A stretch of DNA of 37,093 nucleotides from an uncultured Methanosarcinales archaeon (GCA_903871465.1 CAIQHB010000036.1:1-37093), one strand, 5' to 3'. Shown: positions 7,874 through 15,855, counted from the first letter of the stretch. The notes: generated by a model not told the origin, from the sequence alone. Program-made: numbers and translations.

Positions 7874-9016
7874 ATGCTCTCTCTCAAGTCTCCCTTTGGA
7901 GTCATCTGTCTCATTCTGCTCGTCTGCATAGCTCTGGTCTTTTCGAATAGCATTGTCGTGACAGGCAAAGGGGCAACAGAGGTCATCATCATTAAGTCTC
8001 CGGGGTGCACAAAATGCGCTGCAGCAGACAGAACGCTTGGGAAGGTTGGCCAAACAGTGCCCCTGAATGTCACGGGATATTATTATTATACGGACGAGGG
8101 CCATCGAATCATAAAGCAATATAATGCCAAGGATGTTCCTGCCATTATCATTGGAACCCGGGTCATAAATTACAGAGACTATGATGGGAACAATTCCAAG
8201 CTGGAACAGCTTATTTTAGAGGCTCTGGCAAACCCGAGTTCTGTTGTCAAGCCTGCAATATCTTTGCCCAGCAATGAGAGCCAAACCTCCCGCGAGGGAA
8301 ACGGCACCGGAATGGTGAACGGGCAGGACTTGCAAAAGCTCTCCATTCTTGCCATCTTAGGCGTCCTCGGAACAGGCGTTTTGGTCGGCTTCAATCCCTG
8401 CGCTCTGGCCATTCTGGTCTTCCTGGCAGCGTCCATCCTCTCCACGGAAGGAAAGAGGCGTGAGCTTTTGACGATGGTGGCATTCTTCTCCTTTGGCATC
8501 TTCACCATGTACTTCCTCTTTGGCCTGGGCATGCAGAGACTGCTGCATTTCGAGGCGATGGCCACATCCTTCCGCTATGCTGTGACTGCCCTGCTCTTGG
8601 TGGCCGGCCTTTCTCAGGTTCTGGACGCAATGCGTCTGCAACAGGGAAAACCTTCACTCTTTCGCACAGACTGGGCACTCAAGTATTTCCAGGCCGGGGT
8701 TGAGACGCGCAGTATCAGCTCCTACTTCCTGATCGGCGCGCTCTTCTCCCTTGTAAAAGCCCCCTGTGTAGGTGGCGTCTATCTTGCGATACTGGATCGT
8801 ATCTCGGCCGGAAGCTACCTTGATGGTGCTACATATCTGTTCTTCTACAATCTGGGAGTAATTCTGCCCATCTTAGTTCTAGGCAGTTTCTTGGCCCTGG
8901 GGATGAGCCCTGAGCAGGTGGACAACTTCCGCAAAGATCACCGGGTGGGAATGAGGCTGTTCACCGGCCTGATGTTGCTGGCACTGGCGCCGCTCATTTA
9001 CTGGCAGCTGATTTGA
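7874..9016 (+). CDS. Thioredoxin-fold/CcdA fusion, membrane thiol-disulfide electron carrier
   Basis: A 380-residue membrane protein. An N-terminal hydrophobic segment (about 8-26) is followed by a small glutaredoxin/thioredoxin-like domain (about 35-118) with the CxxC motif GCTKC. A polar linker (about 120-155) leads to a CcdA/DsbD-beta-like domain with about six membrane segments (about 160-380). The two conserved transmembrane cysteines are present, in FNPCALAIL and KAPCVGG. CcdA proteins move reducing equivalents from cytoplasmic thioredoxin across the membrane to outside thiols. The topology here puts the CxxC domain outside, so the protein could hand electrons to exported partners. The ATG has AAGGTGG just upstream. 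The plausible clients in this window are the Cys-containing exported rhodaneses and the Cys-rich protease; that link is inference. Confidence 0.9.
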   Translation: MLSLKSPFGVICLILLVCIALVFSNSIVVTGKGATEVIIIKSPGCTKCAAADRTLGKVGQTVPLNVTGYYYYTDEGHRIIKQYNAKDVPAIIIGTRVINYRDYDGNNSKLEQLILEALANPSSVVKPAISLPSNESQTSREGNGTGMVNGQDLQKLSILAILGVLGTGVLVGFNPCALAILVFLAASILSTEGKRRELLTMVAFFSFGIFTMYFLFGLGMQRLLHFEAMATSFRYAVTALLLVAGLSQVLDAMRLQQGKPSLFRTDWALKYFQAGVETRSISSYFLIGALFSLVKAPCVGGVYLAILDRISAGSYLDGATYLFFYNLGVILPILVLGSFLALGMSPEQVDNFRKDHRVGMRLFTGLMLLALAPLIYWQLI

Positions 9017-9120
9017 TCATGAACGGCTTTGCGCGTCGTTTGGCCTCGAAGCCCGGCACCAAAGGCGGCAAAAGGATTAAAATAGAGAGATTGACCAAAC
9101 GGTCGGCGAGGTGAATCTTT

Positions 9121-10308
9121 TTGTTTTTGGTTGGAGAGGCTCTCCTAGGAAAGGAGCCTGAGATAGCTCATATCGATCTGATCATAGGAGATAAAGAGGG
9201 ACCCGTTGGAACTGCGTTTGCCTCGGGACTCACACAGCTTTCGGCGGGGCATACGCCGCTTTTGGGTGTTATTCGGCCCAATCTACCGCCCAAGCCTTCT
9301 ACTTTAATCGTTCCCAAAGTGACTGTGAAGAACATGGATCAAGTAGCCCAGATCTTCGGTCCGGCACAGATGGCAGTGGCCAAGGCTGTGGCGGACTCTG
9401 TTGCCGAGGGCATCATACCGCGGGAGAAGGCAGAGGATCTGCTGGTAATAGTATCCGTATTCATTCATCCGCTGGCCAAGGATTACGACGCCATCTATCG
9501 CTACAATTACGGGGCCACGAAGCTGGCTTTGCAGCGCGCCATGGCAGGATTCCCGGATATCGATAAAGTTCTTTACGAGAAGGACCGCTCCACGCATCCC
9601 ATCATGGGATTCCGCGTCACGCGCCTGTGGGACCCACCATACTTGCAGGTGGCCTTCGACCTGGTAGATGTTGCCGAGGTGCGCCGGGTGCTCACTGCCT
9701 TGCCTGAGAGCGATCACATATTGATAGAGGTAGGAACTCCACTGGTGAAGATGTTAGGCGTAAACGTGGTCAAGGAGATTCGCGCCATCCGGCCGGGTGC
9801 TTTTGTCATCCTGGACCTCAAGACTCTGGATACGGGCAATCTGGAAGTGCGTCTGGCTGCAGACTCCACTGCTGATGCCGTGGTGATCTCGGGCCTCGCG
9901 CCCAAGAAGACACTCGAGCTCTCTATCAATGAGGCCAGAAAGACGGGCATCTACTCTATAATCGATATGCTCAATGTGCCAGATCCGCTGGCGGTTCTGA
10001 AGGGCCTGGATGTCCTGCCGGATGTGGTCGAGTTGCACCGGGCCATTGATAATGAAAAGAGTGCTCACGCCTGGCAGAACATCGCTGAGATGCAGGCTCT
10101 GGCCAAGGACGGCCGCAGGCTTCTCGTAGCTGTGGCGGGCGGCATTCGCGTGGATACCGAGGGTGCAGCTCTGGCTGCCGGCGCGAACATTCTCGTTGTG
10201 GGCCGGGCTATAACCAGGTCCCGTGATATTCGCGACATGGCCGAGCAGTTCCTGACGGGCCTGAAGCAGACGGAGATCGACCAATACAGGATCATGACCG
10301 ATTTCTGA
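9121..10308 (+). CDS. fae-hps: Bifunctional formaldehyde-activating enzyme / 3-hexulose-6-phosphate synthase
   Basis: A 395-residue fusion. Residues 1 to about 165 are Fae, which condenses formaldehyde with tetrahydromethanopterin; the N-terminus carries the conserved His17 in EIAHIDL. Residues about 170-390 are Hps of the OMP-decarboxylase superfamily, which interconverts formaldehyde plus ribulose 5-phosphate with hexulose 6-phosphate; [11 protein letters not shown] and the C-terminal [11 protein letters not shown] are its phosphate and metal site motifs. Fusions of this order are typical of methanogenic archaea, where the reverse reaction makes ribulose 5-phosphate and Fae scavenges the formaldehyde released. 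The start is TTG, with GAGGTGA 5 nt upstream; an in-frame stop just upstream rules out a longer form. A phosphatase-like gene follows 14 nt later. Confidence 0.95.
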   Translation: MFLVGEALLGKEPEIAHIDLIIGDKEGPVGTAFASGLTQLSAGHTPLLGVIRPNLPPKPSTLIVPKVTVKNMDQVAQIFGPAQMAVAKAVADSVAEGIIPREKAEDLLVIVSVFIHPLAKDYDAIYRYNYGATKLALQRAMAGFPDIDKVLYEKDRSTHPIMGFRVTRLWDPPYLQVAFDLVDVAEVRRVLTALPESDHILIEVGTPLVKMLGVNVVKEIRAIRPGAFVILDLKTLDTGNLEVRLAADSTADAVVISGLAPKKTLELSINEARKTGIYSIIDMLNVPDPLAVLKGLDVLPDVVELHRAIDNEKSAHAWQNIAEMQALAKDGRRLLVAVAGGIRVDTEGAALAAGANILVVGRAITRSRDIRDMAEQFLTGLKQTEIDQYRIMTDF

Positions 10309-10322
10309 AGCGCTGAAATCGG

Positions 10323-11636
10323 ATGATCCGTTCTCTTCTTTTTTTGTTGCTATTACTGCTGCTGACGGGAAGCAACGCTGCCGACATTCAGGTGGGGCTA
10401 ACGGACGACTCTCCAGGCGGCGCTGTGATCGTAGTAGTGGACGGCTTGGGCGCGTCCTACGTCTATCCCGAGCACAGCGCCTATGCTCTGGATGGTACGC
10501 CCCTGCCGGGGACCGTGCTCTTCAACCTCACTGGCGGCGGGGCCCGCGCCGTGGATGTGACGGTTCCCGTCCCAGAGACGACGAAAAGCCATAGCGTTCT
10601 CATTTCGGGCAACTCAAAGGTCAATCCGGAGGCCATCGGCCCCACCATCTTCGACATGGCTCGCCAGAAGGGCTACCTCTGTCTGGCCGTTCTGGAGCGG
10701 GGCGACTCCATGCCGGTTCTGCAAAAGATGGATGCGGTTCTTTATTTGGGCGACAATGCTCTGCACGGGGCGGAGCCAACTCCTGGTTTCAGAGACAATG
10801 TTCCAGCGGGCATACGAGTTCTCTTCCAGGAATGGCGGGATAAATTTGCAGAGTACACCTCCCCGGCTGGCTTGCCCGGCTACGCAGGGAACAATGCGTG
10901 GGGCCTGGACGCGGCCGCGGACATAGTCGGGCACCTCCCCGGCCAGCCCTTCGTCATGCTGGTCAATGTGGGTGCGGTGGATAGCGCCGGGCAGAACCTG
11001 GGGGCGAATGGCTACCTTCAAACAGTGCAGGCCCTTGACTTGCCGCTAGGCCGGCTGAAAGAAGCTTGCCGCAAGAACAACGTGCTGCTGGTGATCACCG
11101 CCGACCACGGCATGGTCTTTCCTGACGCGAAGGGTAAGGGCGGCCACTCTGCTGAGAAGTATTCGGCAAAGCTGGAGGCACTGCGCGTTCCCCTCGTCTT
11201 CGTCGGACCGGGCGTGGAGGAGCTGAACCTGGGCGGCCGCTGGTCGGAGATGGACATCGCTCCTACAGTGCTCGGTCTGCTGAATATCTCCTTGAACCTC
11301 ACCGCAGAAGGCAACCCATTGCCCATTCGCGAGGGCTACAACCTGCGGGTATTGGGCGCGCCTGCGGGCGTGGAGCTCTGGCGCGGCGACGTGAAGGTCG
11401 CCAACGGCAACTCGGACGGGGATTACAGCTTCCGGGGGCTGGTGCGTGGGATTTACACACTCAAGGCAGGCGGGCAGTCCTGGCAGGTTCTGGTGAATGG
11501 GGACCAGACGATGGACCTGGCAGGGAAGACGCCATTCAGCGGCGACATGAAGAAGATGATAGGAATCATACTCATCCTGGCCATAAACCTGGTCGGAATT
11601 GCGCTCATCATTCGCATTTGGAAAAGAGGCGAGTGA
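10323..11636 (+). CDS. Membrane-anchored alkaline-phosphatase-superfamily hydrolase (sulfatase-like)
   Basis: A 437-residue exported protein. Signal peptide about 1-20; catalytic domain about 20-340; small beta domain about 340-405; C-terminal membrane anchor about 412-432 followed by basic residues. Superfamily metal-site motifs are visible: VVVDGLG near 38 (first metal Asp), TTKSHS near 89 (candidate nucleophile Thr/Ser), ITADHG near 260 and GGHS near 272, then WSEMDIAPTVLGLL. The relatives are sulfatases, phosphopentomutases and nucleotide pyrophosphatases; the substrate cannot be told from sequence. It follows fae-hps by 14 nt and so is probably co-transcribed, with no strong ribosome site visible. 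The last about 75 nt of the gene belong to a direct repeat whose second copy lies at 12361-12648. Confidence 0.82.
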   Translation: MIRSLLFLLLLLLLTGSNAADIQVGLTDDSPGGAVIVVVDGLGASYVYPEHSAYALDGTPLPGTVLFNLTGGGARAVDVTVPVPETTKSHSVLISGNSKVNPEAIGPTIFDMARQKGYLCLAVLERGDSMPVLQKMDAVLYLGDNALHGAEPTPGFRDNVPAGIRVLFQEWRDKFAEYTSPAGLPGYAGNNAWGLDAAADIVGHLPGQPFVMLVNVGAVDSAGQNLGANGYLQTVQALDLPLGRLKEACRKNNVLLVITADHGMVFPDAKGKGGHSAEKYSAKLEALRVPLVFVGPGVEELNLGGRWSEMDIAPTVLGLLNISLNLTAEGNPLPIREGYNLRVLGAPAGVELWRGDVKVANGNSDGDYSFRGLVRGIYTLKAGGQSWQVLVNGDQTMDLAGKTPFSGDMKKMIGIILILAINLVGIALIIRIWKRGE

Positions 11637-11850
11637 AATGCGCGCCCGAGGATGTGGTGCACAGGAAGAGCGGGAGGCGCGGCCGGGCAATGCCAGTGGG
11701 GATTAGGAGTGCTGATTCAGGGGCTGGAGCGGGTGAAGAGATAACTGAATCCAATTTTTGAAACCTAAGATCGAAGAGATCCTGGCAACCAGGGAAATAG
11801 ACAAATAGTCTTGCAGATACATATCAGAAAGAGCATGAAGCTAAAAATCA
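11562..11850 (+). repeat. Direct repeat, copy 1 (~287 bp)
   Basis: This copy covers the last about 24 codons and stop of the phosphatase-like gene, the whole intergenic spacer, and the first five codons of the acylphosphatase-like gene (ATGAAGCTAAAAATCA). It is about nine-tenths identical by eye to 12361-12648, offset by 798-799 bp. Differences cluster at 11674-11690 and just before the downstream ATG. A short perfect hairpin, CCTGG-CAA-CCAGG at 11781-11793, is kept in both copies. No terminal inverted repeats or transposase are seen. Confidence 0.93.
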
Positions 11851-12359
11851 CGATCGTCGGCCCAAAAGTGCACGATGTAGGCTATCGGCCCTGCCTCACG
11901 GAGTTAGCTATGCGTCTAGCTCTCAGAGGCTTTGAAGTCTATAACGATGATGAAGATGAGCACCAGATGGTCGTAGTCCTGGTTGAAGGCGATGAGCAGA
12001 GAATCACGAAGTTCTATAATTCAGCCATGAAGGAGCGGCCCCAGCTCGCAAGGGTGGATGATGTGAGATCTGAGGACTATCCCGACGATGTCATGCCCAT
12101 GTGGCAATTTGCATCGATAAACACGGCGTCTCAGATGAATAAGGCTATACCACTCCTAATGGCCGTGAAAGCAAACACTGACGCGATACCGCAGATAAAA
12201 GCAAACACCGATGCAATACCGCTGATGAAAGCAAACACTGACGCGATTCCTCTTGTCCTTGAAGAGATCAAAGGCCTGAGAGAAGATATCCAGCCAGGAT
12301 ATAACAGACAGGTGCAAAAAGACATCCGAGCCATAAAAGAACGGCTGGGAATGTCCTGA
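11835..12359 (+). CDS. Acylphosphatase-like domain protein with decapeptide-repeat tail
   Basis: From the ATG at 11835 the product is 174 residues; a TTG at 11811 is a less likely start. Residues 1 to about 85 resemble the acylphosphatase fold: KVHDVGYRPCL corresponds to the phosphate-binding VxGVGFR loop and keeps the Arg, and EVYNDDED offers the conserved Asn after the second helix region. Canonical acylphosphatases are about 90-100 residues, so the tail is extra. The tail has three 10-residue repeats (KANTDAIPxx, about residues 112-141), then a probable helix rich in Glu, Lys and Arg. True acylphosphatase activity is uncertain because the Gln/Gly of the loop is replaced. The stop codon abuts copy 2 of the flanking direct repeat. 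Confidence 0.68.
   Translation: MKLKITIVGPKVHDVGYRPCLTELAMRLALRGFEVYNDDEDEHQMVVVLVEGDEQRITKFYNSAMKERPQLARVDDVRSEDYPDDVMPMWQFASINTASQMNKAIPLLMAVKANTDAIPQIKANTDAIPLMKANTDAIPLVLEEIKGLREDIQPGYNRQVQKDIRAIKERLGMS
12168..12257 (+). repeat. Tandem 3 x 30-bp in-frame repeat
   Basis: Three consecutive 30-bp units, each opening AAAGCAAACAC and encoding K-A-N-T-D-A-I-P plus two variable residues. Units 1 and 3 share the codons for the first eight residues except at two third positions. A degenerate unit (NKAIPLLMAV) precedes them. The length is a multiple of three, so copy-number change would keep the frame. Confidence 0.93.
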
Positions 12360-12360
12360 G

Positions 12361-12648
12361 GGCATCATACTCATCCTGGCCATAAACCCGGTCGGAATTG
12401 CGCTCATCATTCGCATTTGGAAAAGAGGCGAGTGAAATGTGCGCCCGAGGATGTGGCGCTCTGGCGCGCGGGAGGCGCGGCCGGGCAATGCCAGTGGGGA
12501 TGAGGATTACTGATTCCGGGGCTGGAGCGGGTGAAGAGATAACTGAATCCAATTTTTAAAACCTAATATCGAAGAGATCCTGGCAACCAGGGAAATCGAC
12601 AAATAGTCTTGCGGAGACGTATCACGAAGAGCATGAAGCTAAAAATCA
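12361..12648 (+). repeat. Direct repeat, copy 2 (~287 bp), in gene-free DNA
   Basis: Second copy of the 11562-11850 unit. It still encodes the C-terminal membrane anchor and stop of the phosphatase-like protein in frame (one Leu to Pro change), the spacer with the CCTGG-CAA-CCAGG hairpin (12579-12591) and the first codons ATGAAGCTAAAAATCA. After these the sequence changes to unrelated AT-rich DNA. The gene it should start is therefore missing or reduced to about two dozen codons. This copy plus 12649-12801 make up a 442-bp stretch without a functional gene. The remainder is AT-rich, and no RNA gene was recognised in it. Confidence 0.92.
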
Positions 12649-12801
12649 ATAATAATATAATAGCATTTGTATTATATTTGGGGCAGGGTTTTCGGAATTC
12701 TCTCTTTTGACTGACGCCGACTACGCGAACTCTGAACGCCCATCCGCCATGGCGCAGAGCGCCGAATCAGGTTCAGTTTTTGTTTGGCGGACTCGGTTAT
12801 A

Positions 12802-13581
12802 TCACTTGGAAAAGTCCCACATAATCTCGAATCCTTGGTATGGAAGTATCTCCGCATTGAACTCGATGATGATTTCATTTGATTCCTCTAGCAGCTTCAT
12901 CTGATCAAGGATATCCTTTTCGCAATGATGATTGATTTTCACCTTGAATACGTTGTTCCGTCCTGTTTGGTTTCTAATTCTGATGAGGAAGTCTTCCGAG
13001 AGATCCTGAACGGTCCAGATCAGGCGGTCGGCTAGTCGATAGTAGTCTACCGAGCGAAACTCGAAGACGTTCTTATCGCCCGGCTGAAGATGATATGTCT
13101 TTCGAAAAACATGTTTTCCACTTTCTGAGATGACATAACTGTCCAACAGCGAGCCTTCTAGCTTGTTACCGTCGGGTTCGAGAACAAGAACGAAGCCGCT
13201 TCGATCTATATCCGTAGCAAGCGAAGTGTCAGTGAACATTGATATGCGGTGTGGACGAATATAGCGTCGCGTATTTCGCAAATGGTAGCGGTGCCGTTTT
13301 TCAAGTTTCACTCGATCGCCATGAAGTGTGAACGTTAGCTCCGCCTCTTGTTCCGTTCGCATGAACTCGGTTTTTTGCGCGAGAGCCTCTACGATGGAAC
13401 TGATCGGAATGTTTCCAAAATTGCGAGTAAGAATCCAATTGACGAGCGCGGTCGCAAGCACGGAGCCTCCGATGCCAGTTAATGGCGTGGCGATCAAGGG
13501 TTGGTTAAGAAGGAGGAGTCCAAAAAGCATGATAATCAGGCCAATACCGCCGAGGACGAGATTCAACGAGTTTGTATTCAT
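12802..13581 (-). CDS. Hypothetical protein with two N-terminal membrane helices
   Basis: I do not recognise this family. The ATG at 13581 has GGGGTGG 5 nt upstream; a GTG three codons earlier (13590) is possible. The product is 259 residues: two closely spaced hydrophobic segments (about 7-27 and 30-50) form a hairpin anchor, followed by about 205 residues of soluble, charged, probably beta-rich domain with many Arg and His (for example KRHRYHLRNTRR). There are only isolated cysteines and no obvious catalytic motif. Base and codon use look more AT-rich than in the adjacent amt genes. It is a single gene, convergent with the duplicated region and followed by its own spacer, so it looks like an accessory insertion. 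The layout of a 2TM hairpin with a cytoplasmic sensor-like domain recalls stand-alone membrane effectors, but nothing specific supports a defence role. Confidence 0.7.
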   Translation of the reverse strand: MNTNSLNLVLGGIGLIIMLFGLLLLNQPLIATPLTGIGGSVLATALVNWILTRNFGNIPISSIVEALAQKTEFMRTEQEAELTFTLHGDRVKLEKRHRYHLRNTRRYIRPHRISMFTDTSLATDIDRSGFVLVLEPDGNKLEGSLLDSYVISESGKHVFRKTYHLQPGDKNVFEFRSVDYYRLADRLIWTVQDLSEDFLIRIRNQTGRNNVFKVKINHHCEKDILDQMKLLEESNEIIIEFNAEILPYQGFEIMWDFSK

Positions 13582-13827
13582 GTTTTCCACCCCTGCCTGC
13601 TGGCTATGTAAGCGGTCAAATAGTTACGACTTGAAACTACTTCACTAATATATCTGTTATGCTGAATGGATTAATAAGTCATCTCCATTTTCAATTCTTC
13701 AGATCCACTATCCCATTAGATGCCGCCGTTTCCTAGCCGCTGAGTAAGGATCGTTATTCACGTAAAAAAGGGTCGGCTCCAGATGGAGATGGTGCAGGAG
13801 CCCGACGGCAAAAATATGAGAAGCGAG

Positions 13828-14166
13828 CTACAGTGCCTTTCCGTCAGTCTCGCCGGTCCTGATCCGGATGGTCTTTTCCACCGGCAGGACGAAGATCTTT
13901 CCGTCACCTATATTTCCGGTATAAGCTGCCTTTCGGATTATCTCTACAACCTCATCTTCTTTTTCATCAGGAACCACTACCTCCAACTTGACCTTGGGGA
14001 GCATGTCCAACACATACTCCTCGCCTCGCCAGATCTGTTTGATGCCTTTCTGGCGTCCTCTGCCCTTCACCTCTATGGTCGTCAGGCTGGTGTAGCCGGC
14101 ATCCTCCAGCGCTTTCTTGACCTCTTCCAGCTTGGAAGGCCTCAATACGGCCTGAATCATTTTCAT
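13828..14166 (-). CDS. glnK: PII nitrogen regulatory protein GlnK (copy 1)
   Basis: A 112-residue PII protein. The T-loop region [17 protein letters not shown] keeps Tyr51, the site that some bacteria uridylylate, although position 46 is Trp rather than the common Tyr. The B-loop reads TGNIGDGKIFV, and the C-loop IRIRTGE keeps both Arg101 and Arg103. These residues bind ATP/ADP and 2-oxoglutarate in PII trimers, which plug the Amt channel when nitrogen is plentiful. The gene overlaps the end of amt copy 1 by 4 nt (ATGA), so the two are translationally coupled and surely work together. Confidence 0.96.
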   Translation of the reverse strand: MKMIQAVLRPSKLEEVKKALEDAGYTSLTTIEVKGRGRQKGIKQIWRGEEYVLDMLPKVKLEVVVPDEKEDEVVEIIRKAAYTGNIGDGKIFVLPVEKTIRIRTGETDGKAL

Positions 14167-15725
14167 TGGCTCACCTCTCTATTTGGCATGCTGGGGCATT
14201 CTGGAATTGACTCCCCCACATATCCGTTGGTGCCCATCTCCGGGACATCCAGACCGCACAGCTCTACGTTTGCATCAACTCTCAAATGGGTGACAAGTCC
14301 AATCGCTTTATAGACCATCAGCGACAGCAGCCCTACTACAACTATGTTAGTCACGACGCCTATCACTTCCGCGGCGAACTGCCCGGCATCTCCATAGAAC
14401 AGCCCGGTTACAGTTCCAGGCACACCGTTCCAGCCTTCTCCGTAGGTGCCATCGGCGAATAAGCCCAGAGCCAGACAGCCCCAGGCACCATTTACCAGAT
14501 GCACGGATAGAGCACCCACTGGATCGTCGAGCTTCATCTTTCTCTCCCAGAAGTAGACCGATTCCACCACCAGTACACCGGAAACCAGACCTATGAGGGC
14601 GGCAGCCTGGGCGTTGACGAAGGCGCAGGGGGCGGTGATGGCCACCAGGCCGGCCAGCATTCCATTGGCCATCATGCTCGGGTCAGGTTTTTTGGTTCTC
14701 ACCGCCCACATCCAGGCGGTAGCGGCCAGGGCGCCAGTAGCCGAAGCGAGCATGGTGTTCACTGCGGCCACAGCGATGCGGTAATCAGTGCCCGCAAGGC
14801 TCGAGCCGGCATTGAAGCCGAACCATCCGAAGGCCAATATGAAGGTGCCGATCAGTGCCATGGGAATGCTGTGGCCGGGTATGGCGTTGACGCTGCCGTC
14901 TTTGTTGAATTTGCCGATGCGCGGGCCAATCAGCCAGGCCCCCACCAGGCCGCAGACGCCTCCTGTCATGTGCACTACCGAGGAGCCGGCGAAGTCCACA
15001 TGTCCGTGTCCCAGGCCGAAGTTCACGCCCAGTTGTGCCAGCCAGCCTCCGCCCCATACCCAGTTGCCGAAGACCGGATAGATCAGAGCGCCCACGAAGA
15101 AGCCGAAGAGGCAGAAGGAAGCGAACTTCCAGCGTTCCGCCAGGGCACCCGTGGGAATGGTGGCCGCCGTATCCATGAATACCATCTGGAACAGGAATAG
15201 GGCGAAGACCGCCACATCATAGACACCTACCAGGAAGAAGCCCTTGGTTCCAAAGAGCCCGAAGCTGTGGCCCATCAGATGGAGGGTGAACTCCTGGTTA
15301 AGCCCTGCGAAGCCGCCCATGGTACTGATGGGGCCAAAGCCTCCGAACATGATGGCAAACCCGGTAACGAAGAATCCCAGCATGCCCAGGGGATAGACCA
15401 GGAAGTTCATGGCCATGGTATGGGCCACGTTCTTGGCCCGGCACAGGCCCGTCTCAACCATGGCGAAGCCCGCCTGCATGAACATGACCAGGAATCCTGC
15501 GAGCAATGTCCACATCATATTTATGGCCACTTTATTATGACCTACGGCGTCAGCCACTTCCAGGGGGGTGGGCTGGCCGGGAGACAAAGCCGAGATATCA
15601 TTGACGTTTCCCGTATTTGTTCCACTCGCATCTGGTGCCCGTTCTTCGCCCGAACAGATAACCGAGACAGCCAGCAGCGCAACAATAAGACATAAACTGA
15701 CTCTCCATAATGTTCTAGGTAACAT
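14163..15725 (-). CDS. amt: Ammonium transporter Amt (copy 1, long form)
   Basis: The ATG at 15725 is chosen because AGGAAGGG precedes it and a signal-peptide-like segment follows at once; an ATG at 15791 lies close to the predicted start of transcription. The product is about 520 residues, longer than the two other Amt proteins here (423 and 402). It has an N-terminal cleavable-type leader, a Ser/Thr/Asn/Gly segment, then eleven membrane helices. Channel motifs are present: ALAERWKF, DFAGSSVVH with the first pore His, WFGFNAGSS with the Phe gate, and LSVHLVNGAWG with the second pore His. Amt proteins recruit NH4+ and conduct NH3 across the membrane as trimers. Transcribed divergently from amt copy 2; the shared spacer carries one regulatory element for each gene. 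Confidence 0.95.
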   Translation of the reverse strand: MLPRTLWRVSLCLIVALLAVSVICSGEERAPDASGTNTGNVNDISALSPGQPTPLEVADAVGHNKVAINMMWTLLAGFLVMFMQAGFAMVETGLCRAKNVAHTMAMNFLVYPLGMLGFFVTGFAIMFGGFGPISTMGGFAGLNQEFTLHLMGHSFGLFGTKGFFLVGVYDVAVFALFLFQMVFMDTAATIPTGALAERWKFASFCLFGFFVGALIYPVFGNWVWGGGWLAQLGVNFGLGHGHVDFAGSSVVHMTGGVCGLVGAWLIGPRIGKFNKDGSVNAIPGHSIPMALIGTFILAFGWFGFNAGSSLAGTDYRIAVAAVNTMLASATGALAATAWMWAVRTKKPDPSMMANGMLAGLVAITAPCAFVNAQAAALIGLVSGVLVVESVYFWERKMKLDDPVGALSVHLVNGAWGCLALGLFADGTYGEGWNGVPGTVTGLFYGDAGQFAAEVIGVVTNIVVVGLLSLMVYKAIGLVTHLRVDANVELCGLDVPEMGTNGYVGESIPECPSMPNREVSQ

Positions 15726-15755
15726 TTTCAATTCCCTTCCTGTGGATACACTGAT

Positions 15756-15778
15756 CTGTGCGATATTGATCTGCACAG
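15756..15778. repeat. Short inverted repeat in amt-1 leader
   Basis: CTGTGC and GCACAG flank 11 nt (15756-15761 and 15773-15778). It lies between the predicted TATA box near 15807-15815 and the amt-1 ATG at 15725, so it falls close to the start of transcription or in the leader. It could be a repressor site or a leader hairpin; no matching copy lies upstream of the other amt genes. Confidence 0.45.
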
Positions 15779-15803
15779 TAGTGATTCGCACTTCTTACTC
15801 AGA

Positions 15804-15815
15804 GTGTATATAAAT
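15804..15815 (-). promoter_or_regulatory. TATA box of amt copy 1
   Basis: On the minus strand this reads ATTTATATACAC, a good archaeal TATA box. A start of transcription about 25 nt downstream would fall near 15785 and give a leader of about 60 nt before the ATG at 15725. It lies about 14 bp downstream (in the sense of amt-1) of the conserved three-half-site element. Confidence 0.6.
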
Positions 15816-15829
15816 CTAGTTAAAATTTG

Positions 15830-15855
15830 TTCATAATTTTTATGAAATTTTCAGA
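15830..15855 (-). promoter_or_regulatory. Three-half-site regulatory element upstream of amt-1
   Basis: In the amt-1 sense this reads TCTGAA-AAT-TTCATA-AAAAT-TATGAA. The last two half-sites form a perfect palindrome on the plus strand (TTCATAATTTTTATGAA, 15830-15846), and the first half-site is one mismatch from TATGAA. The same order and spacing occur before amt-2 and amt-3. The whole 15726-16049 spacer (324 bp) is AT-rich and holds only promoter elements; no RNA gene is seen. The site lies upstream of the TATA box, a position that more often suits an activator than a repressor in archaea. Confidence 0.78.

Noticed and set aside
9017-9120. tRNA or small RNA gene in the spacer before fae-hps
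   Set aside because: GC-rich pieces look suggestive, but no acceptor stem, T-loop or anticodon arm can be assembled.
11562-12648. Insertion sequence or composite element bounded by the direct repeats
   Set aside because: There is no transposase, no terminal inverted repeat and no clear target-site duplication, and the repeat includes the end of a host gene.
13783-14313. Plus-strand reading frame of 176 codons opposite glnK-1/amt-1
   Set aside because: It is antisense to two well-conserved genes, has no homology pattern, and follows from the codon bias of the opposite strand.
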